Positions 33,384-44,652 of a stretch of 64,000 bases of DNA are shown piece after piece. Under the pieces are notes generated by a model. That model had not been told where the DNA came from. It ran no database searches and saw only the letters and a list, made by a program, of their open reading frames with translations. The number at the start of each line of letters is the position of its first letter. Position 1 is the stretch's first letter. This DNA comes from Vitrella brassicaformis (taxonomy: Eukaryota > Sar > Vitrellaceae), in the NCBI GenBank assembly GCA_001179505.1, contig CDMY01000759.1, positions 86,724 through 150,723 on the forward strand, written 5' to 3'. Both the position numbers and the translations under genes were made by a program.

Positions 33384-35570
33384 ATGTCAGAGCACTTGGA
33401 GAAGGTTGCTACGCTGACAGGCCACACCGACAGAGTGTGGGGTTGCGACTGGCGGCACGACGGCTGCGTGCTGGCCACATGCAGCGCCGACAAGACAGTC
33501 AGGCTCTGGAACATCGACAGCAGCGGCAAGGCCGGGCCCGTCAGGGCACCGTGCGCGGTGAGCACCGACCACACACGCCTCATCGATTCATGCACCCGTC
33601 ACAAATACATAGATCTCTGCATATGAGCACTTTGTTTGTCAGGCGGTGCTGAATTCCGACACGCATGACCGCACCATCCGCACAGTGCAGTTCTCACTGG
33701 ACGGCTCGACCATCGCAGCGGCCTCATTCGACGGCAGGACATCCCTTTGGAGGAGGGAGGAGCAAGATCTCGATGCCGCTCCCGACGAGGCCGCCGGCTG
33801 GCGGTGCATGACCAAGCTCGAAGGGCACGAAAACGAGGTGACGGACCGACGCTCAGATGGACGGCATACGTGGATCAGGAGGCGAATGCATATCCGGTCT
33901 GGAGTTGTTTGTTGTTATGGGTGTGGTGTGCAGGTGAAGTGTGCGGTATGGAGTCCGTCCGGTGAGTCGATCGCCACGTGTGGGCGCGACAAGACGGTGT
34001 GGCTGTACGAGCGGGTGGAGGGGGAGGGGCAGGGCGGCAAGGAGCCCAGCTGGGAGTGCGCCGCCATACTCACCGGACACACACAGGGTGAGCCGACGGA
34101 TGGATAGATGTGTGTGGTGAGTGGGGGTGTGCTCTCTTTCTGTGTGTGTGCCTGTTAGACGTCAAGTGTGTCCGTTGGCACCCCGAGGGTGAGTTTCTGC
34201 TGTCTGCGAGCTATGACGACACCATCAAGATGTGGGGCAAAGTCACCGACGACTGGTGGGCGGAGACAGAGGGAGGGAGGGAGGAAGGGAGGGAGGGAGA
34301 CACACAGACGTAGATGCATCTGGCTGTGGCTGATGGGTTTGTGCAGGGGTCTGCTGCACACGCTGCGGGGCCACACATCGACTGTGTGGGGCATCGCATT
34401 CAACCACGATGGTGACACGAAGAGACCGTGAAGGCGGTCATAGCATACTTGGCTGCGGTGCACATCACATCTATCTCTGAAATGATCTCAGGTTCCCACT
34501 TTGCCAGCTGCTCCGACGATCGCACTGTCCGGATATGGACACGTAAGCACAGCACAGCACAGCACACAGGGGGGACACATAAAGAAACATCAGAGTGACC
34601 CGCCCAGCCAGTCACCCATCCACTCGCCTTTGTACAACGTTGCAGGTCTGCCTCCCCGGCGGCCCCCAGCGGCTGCCCCCCAGCAGCAGACTCTCCCCGA
34701 CGGCAAAGGGAAGCTGCCCCCATGGTACCTGTCCGGTGTCTTCAGATCCGCCGTCACATCATCCTCTCACACAGAACAACTTGACCAATACCTGCAGCAG
34801 CAGCAGCAGCAGCAGCCATCTGAGCAGGAGCCACAGGAGCAGCAGGAGCAGGCCAACGGTGTGTTGGGTGAAGAGGAGAGGGTCGAGATGGATGTGAGTG
34901 GGTGGCGGTGCAGCTGCACGCTGCAGGGGTATCACGGGAGGACCATCTACTGTGTCGACTGGAGCAAACAGGGGGACGACTGCATCGCCACGGTCAGTGA
35001 GTGAGTGAGAAGGCAGATAAGGGAGAGGGGGTCACGCTGCACAAGTGTGTTGACGTGTGGATCGCTGTGTTGCTAGGCGTGTGGTGACAACGCATTGCGT
35101 GTGTTCAAGAAAGCGTCCCCTGACGCCACCGAATGGACGCTCAGCTGCATGCAGGTAAGGAAGGTGGGTCAGTCAGACAAATCAGACACACAAACAGACA
35201 GATGAGGAGAATGCACTTCCATGTGCTGGTGGTTACTCTCAGCCCGATGCCCATGGAACCGACGTCAACACGGTCATGTGGAGGCCACACAGAGAGGGTG
35301 GGGGGTTGGGGAGGAGGGCACCGCACACAAGTGCGGAAGGAAACGGGCAGGCGTATCTGTGTGTGTGTGTGTGTGTGTGTGTGTGGAGCAGAGGATGGGA
35401 GTCTGCTTCTGGCGACAGGAGGTGCGCAGCACATCGATCACACCCACATGGACGGCTGGATGTGTGTGTGGATGTGTGCATCTCTGTGTGCAGGTGATGA
35501 TGGGATGGTCCACTTATGGCGATACGTGCCGGCCGCTGACGCAGGAACAGCAGCAGCAGCAACAGAGTGA
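33384..35570 (+). CDS. CIAO1: cytosolic iron-sulfur assembly WD40 protein CIA1/CIAO1
   Basis: Eleven exons (33384-33557, 33643-33837, 33934-34087, 34159-34255, 34347-34411, 34492-34542, 34646-34992, 35077-35154, 35243-35297, 35392-35421, 35494-35570) give 440 aa. Seven WD40 blades are seen, for example HTDRVWGCDWRHDG..LATCSADKTVRLW, WSPSGESIATCGRDKTVWLYE and HPEGEFLLSASYDDTIKMW. The HGTDVNTVMW segment before the last blade is typical of CIA1. The protein scaffolds late delivery of Fe-S clusters to cytosolic and nuclear apoproteins together with CIA2 and MMS19. The exon at 34646 inserts about 100 residues with a Pro-rich part and a Gln/Glu run (encoded by cagcag repeats) between blades five and six; this makes it longer than the usual 330-350 aa. 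The start chosen gives MSEHLEKVATLTGH. Confidence 0.93.
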
Positions 35571-35861
35571 TTTTCAATACTTATGCACACAAGCCGTGGC
35601 CCAAAGAGCTTGCGTGACTGACATGACGGCGACAGTGTATAGATTGCCCTACCGTACGGCTTTGTCTGGCTGGATGTGTCAGATGTTCTGATACATGCCA
35701 GCCCGGCCCGGCCTACATGACATGTGTGTATGGTCAATGACCTTTTTTCACGCGCTTTGCACAGCAAAGACATGATTGAATTTTGCACAATACATAAACA
35801 CACAGAGTGTCAAATCGTCGGTCTCTCCATTCACCAAACACACGGACTGACCCCACCAAAG
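35571..35861. other. intergenic region, no gene seen
   Basis: A 291-base stretch between convergent genes, with no repeat or gene noted. Confidence 0.4.
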
Positions 35862-36230
35862 TCACTCGCCCACGTAGATGAGCCTCTCCTTACGGATGGG
35901 CGGGAGAGCAATCGTGAGACACGGTTGCTTGAATGAGGCGTACAGGTAGCCTGAGGGTCTGCAGCAGCGTATGAATCACGGAATGTACACATGTAAAGCC
36001 ATACAGTTCACTCCTGCTAGCCCTCATCCCCCTCGAGCCGCTGTTGCTTCGACCACCGCTCTTCCGCAGCGGGGCCAGTGGCGGGGCGTGGGCAGTCTTC
36101 TCAGTGATGGTGGCCTTGCGCTTCTTTGCAGTCACCGCTGCCTCTCGGCTGCCTCCGAGTCGTCGCTTGACTCACAAACAGCTGCCAACATTGAGAGACA
36201 TGGCAATGAATGATAGATGACGTGGGTCAG
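35862..36230 (-). CDS. possible small gene, two exons
   Basis: The last exon (35862-35958) follows a ctgctgcag acceptor and reads YLYASFKQPCLTIALPPIRK, then ERLIYVGE and a stop, which looks like a real protein end. Upstream on the same strand is an open, basic and Ser-rich stretch (AKKRKATITEKTAHAP, then KSGGRSNSGSRG) resembling a nuclear tail. The phase at the junction does not fit the best donor (GTGAAC near 36005), so the join is uncertain. No family was recognised. Confidence 0.35.
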
Positions 36231-36425
36231 TGACTCTGTGTGTGAGCGTGACGCACGGTCGTCAGCATTGGTCGGCATCGTGACCGGTGCTCAATGATTG
36301 GCAGGATGTACGTATACATGATGTGTCCATGTACACACATTCACGCTGCTGTACACATGCCGATCGAAGTCACTATCCGCGCACCACGCATCCACACAAG
36401 CGCGTATTGTATACACACACACCAC

Positions 36426-37040
36426 TCAGTTGGCCGGGTTGACGACGACCAGTGCGAGAGCCACAGCCCAGTCATAAACGAGACACAGAGGGATGTACCA
36501 CCGCGGGCAGGGCGTCTTGACGGCACCGTGGTGCAGTGCATCCCACACACCGTGACACACATAGCCAGCTATCAGGTAGAACTTGCTCGACGTCATCGAC
36601 AGCACAGACAAGACAAGAAAGGCAAAGGACTGGACACACCTGCAGCCAGCCCAAAATCACACACAGCCACACACATGTGATCATTCGTTCCTCCTCGGCT
36701 CGCTGGTGTGTTTGTGTGCCTTGTCTAGTCTGTCCCTCACTTCACTGACTCAATCAGCAGGTGGGTCAGTGTGCCGTGAGGGCTGCCCAGGCACATGCCC
36801 ATGTAGATGAGAGGCATGCCGCCCAGTATGACGCAGTATATCACATAAGATCACCCAGCCAATGGCGTCAGCGTCAGCACCAAGCGCCAAAACCACAGCC
36901 TGCACAACAATTAACACAAACAGGGATCGGATCAGCTTGTTTGTATGATGCTTACGTGTCCTCACTTGAGTATTTGTCAGGCAAGTTGTCAGCTGGCAAG
37001 CCGTGTGGTCCATCGGATCTTCTCCCTTGGCCTGGCCCAT
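36426..37040 (-). CDS. small polytopic membrane protein, DUF6010-like
   Basis: Start at 37040, first exon to about 36968, second about 36745-36902, third 36426-36640. The third exon is the most telling. It has a hydrophobic helix, then KFYLIAGYVCHGVWDALHH, PCPRWYIPLCLVYDWAVAL and a short hydrophobic end. A G...HG.WD..HH block followed by PRWY.P.C..YD is what I recall of the DUF6010 group of bacterial and algal membrane proteins; function unknown. In the second exon the reading changes frame near 36860 (AVVLALGADADAIGW, then CVILGGMPLIYMGMCLG one frame over), which implies a sequencing error or a mutation. The gene ends just outside duplication arm 2. Confidence 0.5.
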
Positions 37041-37124
37041 TGCTGCCGCCGGTAGTCGTCTTCTCGGCAGATCTTCGCTGACCGGCGACTGAGACCTTCA
37101 CTGCTGGTGCGGACCACGCTCTCG

Positions 37125-37541
37125 CAGATCAAGAAACAACTCCCCCCAATAGTACAGCCACTTGGTGATGGACCACTGACCCCAGCCGTCCTTCTCCCGC
37201 GCCATAAAGGATGGGGAAACGGGCAAAGACGACGAAATGGAGACGGGCGAGTCGCTGTCCTGGTCCGTGCGCGGGCAGTCTGGCGCCAGCTGTCGTGCCC
37301 GGCGCGTCAGGGAAGTGGCTGACTCGGTGCTGGAAGTTCCCCCGTTCGCAGATGTAGCGGGGGGGATAAGGTGCAGCCGGGCGGACATGTCTGACAGAGT
37401 GTCGCTTCGGGTGGATCTGGTCTCTTGATGAAAAGGGCTGTGAGGGGCAAGGCATACTTGGGAGCGATCAGAGGGCAGAAAGTTCAGGCGGGGCGCCTCG
37501 GGAGGCGGGTCCGGGCACTCGGCAGCGGGAAGCATTGACAT
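37125..37541 (-). pseudogene. truncated first exon of the histidine-phosphatase gene
   Basis: From ATG at 37541 the frame matches the first 139 codons of the gene at 23333, starting MSMLPAAECPDPPPEAP and ending at ITKWLYYWGELFLD. It stops matching at the arm boundary, before the RHG catalytic motif, so no enzyme can be made. The frame is still open, which suggests a recent duplication. Remaining downstream sequence is unrelated. Confidence 0.85.
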
Positions 37542-37885
37542 ATTTCGTGAGCAAAGGGTTCACAGATCGGCCTTCTAAGCTCGCAAGCCAAAAAGTTCGT
37601 TTCACGCCAGCACGCCAGCCCTAAAACAGCAGGAGCGCGAAAGACGGCGCCGTCTTATGTACGCAGCCAGTCAGCGCCAGCATCAGTCGTGGTGAGCTGC
37701 GTCGGCTTCGCGAGCAACAACTGACCAAGAGCGACATATACTTCGGGACCGCATTGCCAGCGGTACGTAAGTGGCCGCCGCCACACGCCATTTGCGGCAT
37801 GCATGAGTGCGCTGCATCGCATTCGCCATGCATGCGACCGCGTTGCCTTGATTTTTGCTGGTAGGTGTGGCAGCCGGTGCTGAGC

Positions 37886-40799
37886 ATGAGGAAACTGCGG
37901 CTGCTGAGCATCGACACCGAGGCGGAGCTGGACGCCGGAGCAGGTGACGGAGGGAGGGAGGGAATCAGTGGGTGAGCGAGGGGACGACGTGAGGGAATTC
38001 TGTCCGTTCCCTCCCTGTGTCTGTCGTATGCATTCTGCGCCAGCCAACCGCCCGTCGCCCAAGGGCAACCGCACCCACAGAATGGACCGCACAGACCCGC
38101 TCACTAACACCATATTCGAATACCACCAGGAGTACGTGCGATGCGCTAGCAATGGGGAGGGCTGCAGACGAGGCGACCATGCAAATCATCCTTCTCTGTG
38201 TGTGTCTGCTGTTTAGGAGGACGTCCGTTCGTATCTACGATTTGGGCGAGGCCAAGGGGAAGCTGCTGATAGGGAGCAGGGAGGCCGCACACGACACAAA
38301 GGTAAGTAATTCACGTACCCTTGTGTGCTGAGGGCGATATCGGCATCTGTGGTGACACATTGCTTTGTTTGCCTGTCCATCGGTCAGTTCCTCAAGACGG
38401 CCAAGGTCACCCATGTGTGCAACTTGGCGGCGGGCGACACGGCGGGGGGCGAGTACACATGCGCCTCCAAGGGCAACGACCTGCCGGAGGTGACCTTCTA
38501 CGACGTCAAAAATATGAAGGTGGGCGGACAAACACCACACACACACACACACACGCAGAAGGACGGGCAGTCGATATCTCATTCTCTCCGTGTGTATGCA
38601 GGACGGCAGTGACGACGGGGTGCACAATTTCGCGACAGCTGGAGTCGCAGCCATAGACTTCTGCCTGAAAGCTCTCGAGGATCCGGAGACCACCCTGCTG
38701 ATCCACTGCCGCGCCGGTGAGTGCGTGAGTGAGTCACTTGAGTCAGTGAGAGCCCATCCACTGGCTGCACCAACTAACAGCCAGCCGACCAGTCAGATGC
38801 ACACACCGCCCCACGCACACATACATGTGTCCTTGTCTGCGTGTCTGTTTGCTGCCCACACAGGCGTCTCCCGGACTGGCTGCATCGCTTCCTGTGTGTT
38901 GGCCGCGTTGAAGAAGGACACATACACACATAACCGAGGAGGGTCCGCCAGTGCCGCTGCCGCCGCGGTGCCGCTGCTGTGGACCATGGGAAGGGCAGGA
39001 GTTTGTTCGACACGGCATACGCCGAGGTGTGGATCGGATCGCTGCACACATGCACACATATGCTGCCTCATTCTCTGCGTGGCTGCTGCCTGCCTGCCTG
39101 GTGCAGGTCCGCGAGTACCGATCTATCGCGCCGAACGTCGGCCTCACTGAGGCGGGCAGACAGTGGTGCTCTACGATGGCTGCTGAAGGTGCGTGTGCAG
39201 GCAGGCAGGCACTCATAGTGTGTTTCCTCCTCACCCTGCTCTGTGTGTCCTCCTCCGTCAGGTGCCGCCTTTGCCCGTGGTCCGCCCCCGCCCCCTCGTG
39301 GCGGAAGGCCCATGAAGTTGTTGTCGAAGGTGGACGAGATGGATGAGGAGAATGACCAGAGTAAGCAGATACGCACACACCTATCGGTCACACCGACATA
39401 CCCCTCATCTGCCGACGCGGTTGGCTGTCTGTCTGTCTGTCAGTGCCTCCCCCACTCCTCCCGCCCCCGGCCCCACGCGGCCGTCGTGTGGGCACGTTGT
39501 TGACCGATACGGACGAGGAGTCTGGCACACAGGATGAGTTGGCCGGCAAGGTCTTCAAGCCACCCGGCCGCTCACATGGCTTCTTGAGGGAATCGTTGCA
39601 CCGCTACGCCGATGACCATATGGAGGTTGACGACGGTAAGTGAGTGGAGTGACTGAGGAAACCCGACACAACTGTGTCCCTTCTCCGCAGGCTTGGCTCG
39701 TGTGGTGCCACCCAAGGCCTCAGGAGCTGCTGCGGCTGCTGCTGCTGGCCATGGTGACGACGAGGTGATGCAGGATGTTCATGCCAACGTGGGCGGCAGC
39801 CGCAAGCGGTACGTCGGCATAGAGACACACACACACGTATACACACACGCCCACAGTCACAGCCAAGCACCTGATGGATTGTGTGTGTGTGTGATTTGTT
39901 GCAGGGGTGCCCTTGCCCGTGGTCCGCCCCCGCCCCCTCGTGGCGGAAGGCCCATGAAGTTGTTGTCGAAGATGGACGAGATGGATGAGGAGAATGACCA
40001 GAGTAAGCAGATACGCACACACCTATCGGTCACACCGACATACCCCTCATCTGCCGACGCGGTTGGCTGTCTGTCTGTCTGTCTGTCTGTCAGTGCCTCC
40101 CCCACTCCTCCCGCCCCCGGCCCCACGCGGCCGTCGTGTGGGCACGTTGTTGACCAATACGGACGAGGAGTTTGGCACACAGGATGAGTTGGCCGGCAAG
40201 GTCTTCAAGCCACCCGGCCGCTCACATGGCTTCTTGAGGGAATCGCTGCACCGCTACGCCGATGACCATATGGAGGTTGACGACGGTAAGTGAGTGGAGT
40301 GACTGAGGAAACCCGACACAACTGTGTCCCTTCTCCGCAGGCTTGGCTCGTGTGGTGCCACCCAAGGCCTCATGAGCTGCTGCGGCTGCTGCTGCTGGCC
40401 ATGGTGACGACGAGGTGATGCAGGATGTTCATGCCAACGTGGGCGGCAGCCGCAAGCGGTACGCCGGCATAGAGACACACACACACATATACACACACGC
40501 CCACATTCACGGCCAAGCACCTGATGGATTGTGTGTGTGTGTGTGTGTGTGGGATTTGTTGCAGGGGTGCGCCCGAGGACGACACCGAGTCAGACACAGA
40601 GCACCTCGGCGCGCGCAAGAAGCGCAAGCAGGACCACAACCAGCACCAGCAGCCCCCACCCAGCGGTGCGGCAGCGGCGGCGGCAGCTGGAGGAGCTGGC
40701 GCTGCAGCAGCAGGTGGACGGCGGCGAAGGGCGAGGAGGGAATACGAGAGGAAGTGGGAGCGCGTTGGCGGCCGCCTGCAGCGCATCGGACCTCAGTAG
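37886..40799 (+). pseudogene. second DSP copy, broken by a frameshift and a nonsense codon
   Basis: Exons equivalent to the arm 1 gene: 37886-37943, 38044-38131, 38217-38301, 38388-38519, 38602-38716, 38864 to about 39025, 39107-39188, 39262-39360, about 39444 onward, then a second set to the stop at 40799. The catalytic signature HCRAGVSRTG is intact. In the Ala-coding run just after it, one C present in arm 1 is missing at about 38968, shifting the frame and giving an early stop in the next exon. The second of the two tandem exon sets also has TGA at 40373 where the other copies have GGA. The exon 3 acceptor (tttag) looks better than in arm 1. Probably non-functional, although a truncated catalytic fragment could be made. 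Confidence 0.78.
39262..40560 (+). repeat. tandem duplication of DSP tail exons in arm 2
   Basis: A unit of about 645 bases, holding the exon with GGRPMKLLSK, the exon with APRGRRVGTLL and the exon with GLARVVPPKA plus introns, occurs twice: about 39262-39905 and 39905-40560. The start of the second unit joins the gggtgc of the final exon to the exon-8 sequence, which marks the crossover point. Confidence 0.85.
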
Positions 40800-43639
40800 C
40801 CTACCTAGTCTGTCTGTCTGTCTGTGTGCCTACCTACCTGCCTTGGCTTCGACGGGAGGGGGTGGGGTGCCTGGCATAGCATGGCATGGCATGCTGTCTG
40901 TCTGTCTGTTGTGTGCATATATAGCACGGGAGTGATGTGATGTATGGCCGGTGCTGCCTGTGTGTTGTGGGTGAGCAAGCAAGCAAGGAAGGAAAGACTT
41001 CGATCGATGGCTTGATCAGATCACGCGACGACTCACTCCCTCACTCACCTGTCCCAAACCTAGTCTGTTTTGTTGATGAGCACACGCGGCCTGCGCTCCT
41101 TGACGGCCGACTGCCAGCTCGTGCAAGAATGTGCCTTCGATCGTTCTTGGTGGCTGTGGTCATGGAGGGACAGACAGAGGCCGATGTCCCGACCGAAAGA
41201 GAGGAAAGACACAAAAGACATCTGCCTGCCTAGCTGCAGCTGCATGGACGGATGGATGGATGGACGGCTGGCTGGCTGTGAACAGTGTGTTCGTTGACGA
41301 TGGTTGGGCATGGTTGGAGTCAGATGAGTGAGTGAGTGAGCACGGAATGGATGGAATGGCCAGATGGCCGGGGGGCGGTGATATTTTTTGTTTGGCACCC
41401 GCACACCACACCACCTCTGCCAGCACTAGTTGCCCCATTGCCGCTCTGACCTTTGGCCGCTCTCTGAGTGAGCTTGGGGACCGGGGCAGTGATGGGACAA
41501 CCAGTGCTGGGAGGGGGAGGGGTGGTGCGTGCGGCCTGGGATGTGTGTCAGTGGACGGACGGACTGACCGACAAGACAGACAGACAGACAACGGCTCGAC
41601 TGACCGCTCCCCGTGCGGGTGAGCGGTGAGTGGATGGTGTGCACATGTGAGGCTGTTCATCGCTGCCCATGCTCAATATTTGTGCTCTCTCTCAGTCTAT
41701 ATGTAATGTGCTTTCCTTTGATGGCAGGCCATTTAGCCAATTGATAGGGCCATCTAATGTCGTGTGTTTTGTTTGTGAGTAGACCCACTGCTGCCTGGCT
41801 GTCCTCGGAGTGTGTGGCCACGTTCTCTCTCCCCGTGGATCCGTGCTCCGCAATTCGTTTGCCCTCTCTCTCTCACACGCACGCACCTGCCTGGCTGGCT
41901 GTCTGCCTTTCTTCCACTCCGTGTGTGTGCGCCCCAGAGCGGCTGTGTGCGCGTGTAGTGCTGTTTCGTGCGTGCCTCTGTGTGTGAATGGCGGCTCTGC
42001 GTGTGTGCCGATCGTGTGTTGTACAGACGTGCGAATTAACGGACGGCTGGCTGCGTTTGAGCGTGTATGTGAGGACGGGCGAGGCTGCGTTCGTTGATGT
42101 GTAGGCGGGATGTGTCAGCGGGTGGTGCATGGCTGGGTGCCGGCTGACACGGACGTGTAAAATGGTTTGGTGGGCTAACATGACGCGTACGCACGTGAGA
42201 CGCCCTCGCTCCTTGCCTGCCATTCAGCACCAGCGCACCAAACCAAAAGACTGGCCAAGAGACCGTGGCAGGTCCTTCTTTAGTTGGCCATTCGTGTGCC
42301 CGTGTGCAGTGGGTTTCCACTCGGGGGATCACCAGCCTGAGGGAGCTCGCGGTTGCCACTGAAAGCAAACACTGCGCCAGCCGTTCATCTCCATGACGCT
42401 GCACGCAACGGATGAGTGAGCGCAAGTCGCCTTGAAGTTGACGTCGAGAAAAGAGACGGCCGAGACGCGCGTTATTTTTTCCATTTTCTACAGCGCACGA
42501 TTTCGTCCTGCACAGCATCACCACCGGACCTTCAGCTCCATCACGCCCTCATGCACATGCAGAGTTCTCGAGGCGTGAGGGTCCGCATCGCCACGGGACT
42601 CCGCGCCACGTACACGACTTCCGACTGCGAATAAGGACACACAAGTGGGATGACACACGCAAATGGATGGATGGCTCATTGATGGTGTGGTGCGTGTGGA
42701 TGAATGCAGCAACACCAGCAGCCCTCCCCAGCCAGCCTGTCGGGCCACGGCCACCACGCCGCCACTTGGGCACCACGCGCACACAGGACGGCCTGACAGT
42801 GTAAGCCGGGCGATGGATGGACACATGGGCTGGGCGATGCTTAGATGGATGGGTCTGTGCCTGTGTGCAGGGTCCTGGTATGTGCAGCTCGACCCGAATG
42901 GTGCAGTACGGCAAATACCAACCACTCCGTCGATGTGCGGCCGTGTTATTGTTGTTGTTGTTGGTGTTGTTGTGTGGCTGGGTGTGTTGTGTCGCTCAGT
43001 TGTTTTTCTTGGTTGCTTTTGCCATCCCCTGCCCCCCCTCCCTCGTGGCCAGCCAGCCAGTTAGTCGTCCGTCACTCAATCAGTCAATCACTCCCTCCCT
43101 CCCCGTGTGATTCAGTCCACGCACAAACCAGCCCAGCTCAGCCCTCTCTTGATGACCCCCTCTAGTCTCTACTGCGCACGGACTTCCCCCCTCTGTCTCA
43201 ACCGTTCGCACACCCACACACCCTCACACGCATCGAACACAGACAGCAGCGGTTTGTCTGTCTGGTGTGCTGCCTGCCTGGGGTGCGCGGGTGATATGAT
43301 GGGAGCCGTAGTGGTGGTGGTGGTATGCCCTCCCTCGTGGCCTGTCAGTCAGTCAGTCTTCCGTCCGTCACCCACTCAGTCAATCACGCACTCAGTCCCG
43401 TGTGATTCATTCCACGCACAAACCAGCCCCGCCCAGCCCTCTCTTGGTGACCCCCTCCACTCTCTGTCGATGGCGTTTGTTGTTTTCCCGTGGCTGCATG
43501 CCTCACTGGATGGCTGGTGGATGGCCACCCCTCTCGCTCTCTAGCCCGTTGTCCACCGTCTCGCTAAGCACACCATCTGAGATTCGTAGCTAGTTGAGTG
43601 AGCGTGAGATTCGATAGCAAAGCGTCCGTATCATTCCTT
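40800..43639. other. repeat-rich region, mostly arm 2, no firm gene
   Basis: Mirror of 18490-20520 to about 43300. A weak plus-strand candidate lies at 42416-42634 (72 codons from MSASRLEVDVEKRD). Exon-like blocks near 42715 and 42875 (the latter reading WYVQLDPNGAVRQIP) follow TG-rich acceptors, but phases do not agree, so no gene is called. Confidence 0.4.
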
Positions 43640-44300
43640 CCAGACGAACCACTGGCAGGCCCGCCAGCCCAGCCATCTCGTCTCTTCTGGATGCATGATG
43701 TTTGTCGTCTTTTGCTTTCGTCGTCGGTTGGTTTCTTCGCTGGCGGTGTTGTTGGATGGAAAGCCTATGCGGTGCACAATGGATGGATGGATGGATGGCT
43801 CACTGATGGCTCTGGTGTGAATCACGATGGACACGTGTTGATGGACTGACTGACTGACGTTCACGCACATATGTATGGTGAAGTCTGTCTGGTGTGCTGT
43901 CTGTGTTGATGCGTAAGGGCAGCGAGGAAGATGGGTGGGGAATCTCTGCCTACATTTTATATTTCCATGTTTCATATTTTCATGACGACGTTGAAGGGGA
44001 CAGCCACCCATCGGGCTGAGACACAAGCCCAGGGAGGACGATAATTGGATGTCTCTAATGTCTCGGTGCGTCCATTCATGAGTGCACTCACGTGGCTTTC
44101 GACCGAGCATTTGTACACACACCAAGCAAAAAGGAAGAACCATGCCCAGCCCTGTCGTCTCTTCTGGATGCATGGTCAGCGACGGTGTAGTTGGATGGAG
44201 AGACTATGCGGTGCACAATGGATGGATGGATGGATGGCTCTGGTGTGAATCACGATGGACACGTGTTGATGGACTGACTGACTGACGTTCACGCACATAT
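43640..44300 (-). repeat. dispersed repeat, two tandem copies in reverse
   Basis: Reverse complement of the repeat at 25474-26125. Recognisable blocks are tacattttatatttccatg, gagtgcactcacg and ccaagcaaaaaggaagaacc. It contains (ATGG)n runs at 43779-43796 and 44217-44236. It lies just outside arm 2, while the other pair lies inside the spacer, so the two pairs are not mirror-placed. Confidence 0.7.
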
Positions 44301-44652
44301 GGATGGATGGATGGATTATGGAGGATGGAGCACAGACGGACTTGACACACACACATACACCCCTCACGCCGCCACACCCACACACGCATCGAACCCAGCA
44401 GCATTGAACACTCGACCGCAAACGGCGCAGAGAGAGAGAGAGAGAGAGAGCGAAGGGTTGAGAGATTAAGCGCGTCTGTCCGCGCACGAAGCCGTCCTTT
44501 CGCATATCGTGCAAGACACACACACATCCGCTGCACACGTCATGCAGAGCGCTGCCCTCGCGTCGACCGACAGTTCTCACCAAGGTACACCAGCCAGGCG
44601 TTGCATCAGATTCTGTTCCATCTTCGTAATTATCCATTCCTTTGCTCTGTGC
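44301..44652. other. intergenic region with (GA)n tract
   Basis: No gene seen. A GA run lies at about 44429-44451 and CA-rich DNA at 44340-44390. The 3' end of the coiled-coil gene may extend into it. Confidence 0.4.

Larger units (their letters stand above)
37124..43300 (-). repeat. arm 2 of the large inverted duplication
   Basis: Reverse complement of about 18490-23750, with local changes. It has a tandem duplication of DSP exons (39262-40560), lacks one DSP exon found in arm 1, has replaced DNA near 37640-37745, and has a single copy of the 19735-20520 repeat unit. The inner boundary is abrupt at about 37124. Confidence 0.92.

Noticed and set aside
42416-42925. Possible small plus-strand gene (72 codons plus exon-like blocks)
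   Set aside because: Splice phases between blocks disagree and no motif is recognised; kept only as a note in the region entry.
44429-44451. Short regular repeats that could suggest a CRISPR array
   Set aside because: It is a (GA)n microsatellite; no spaced repeats exist, and the genome is eukaryotic.
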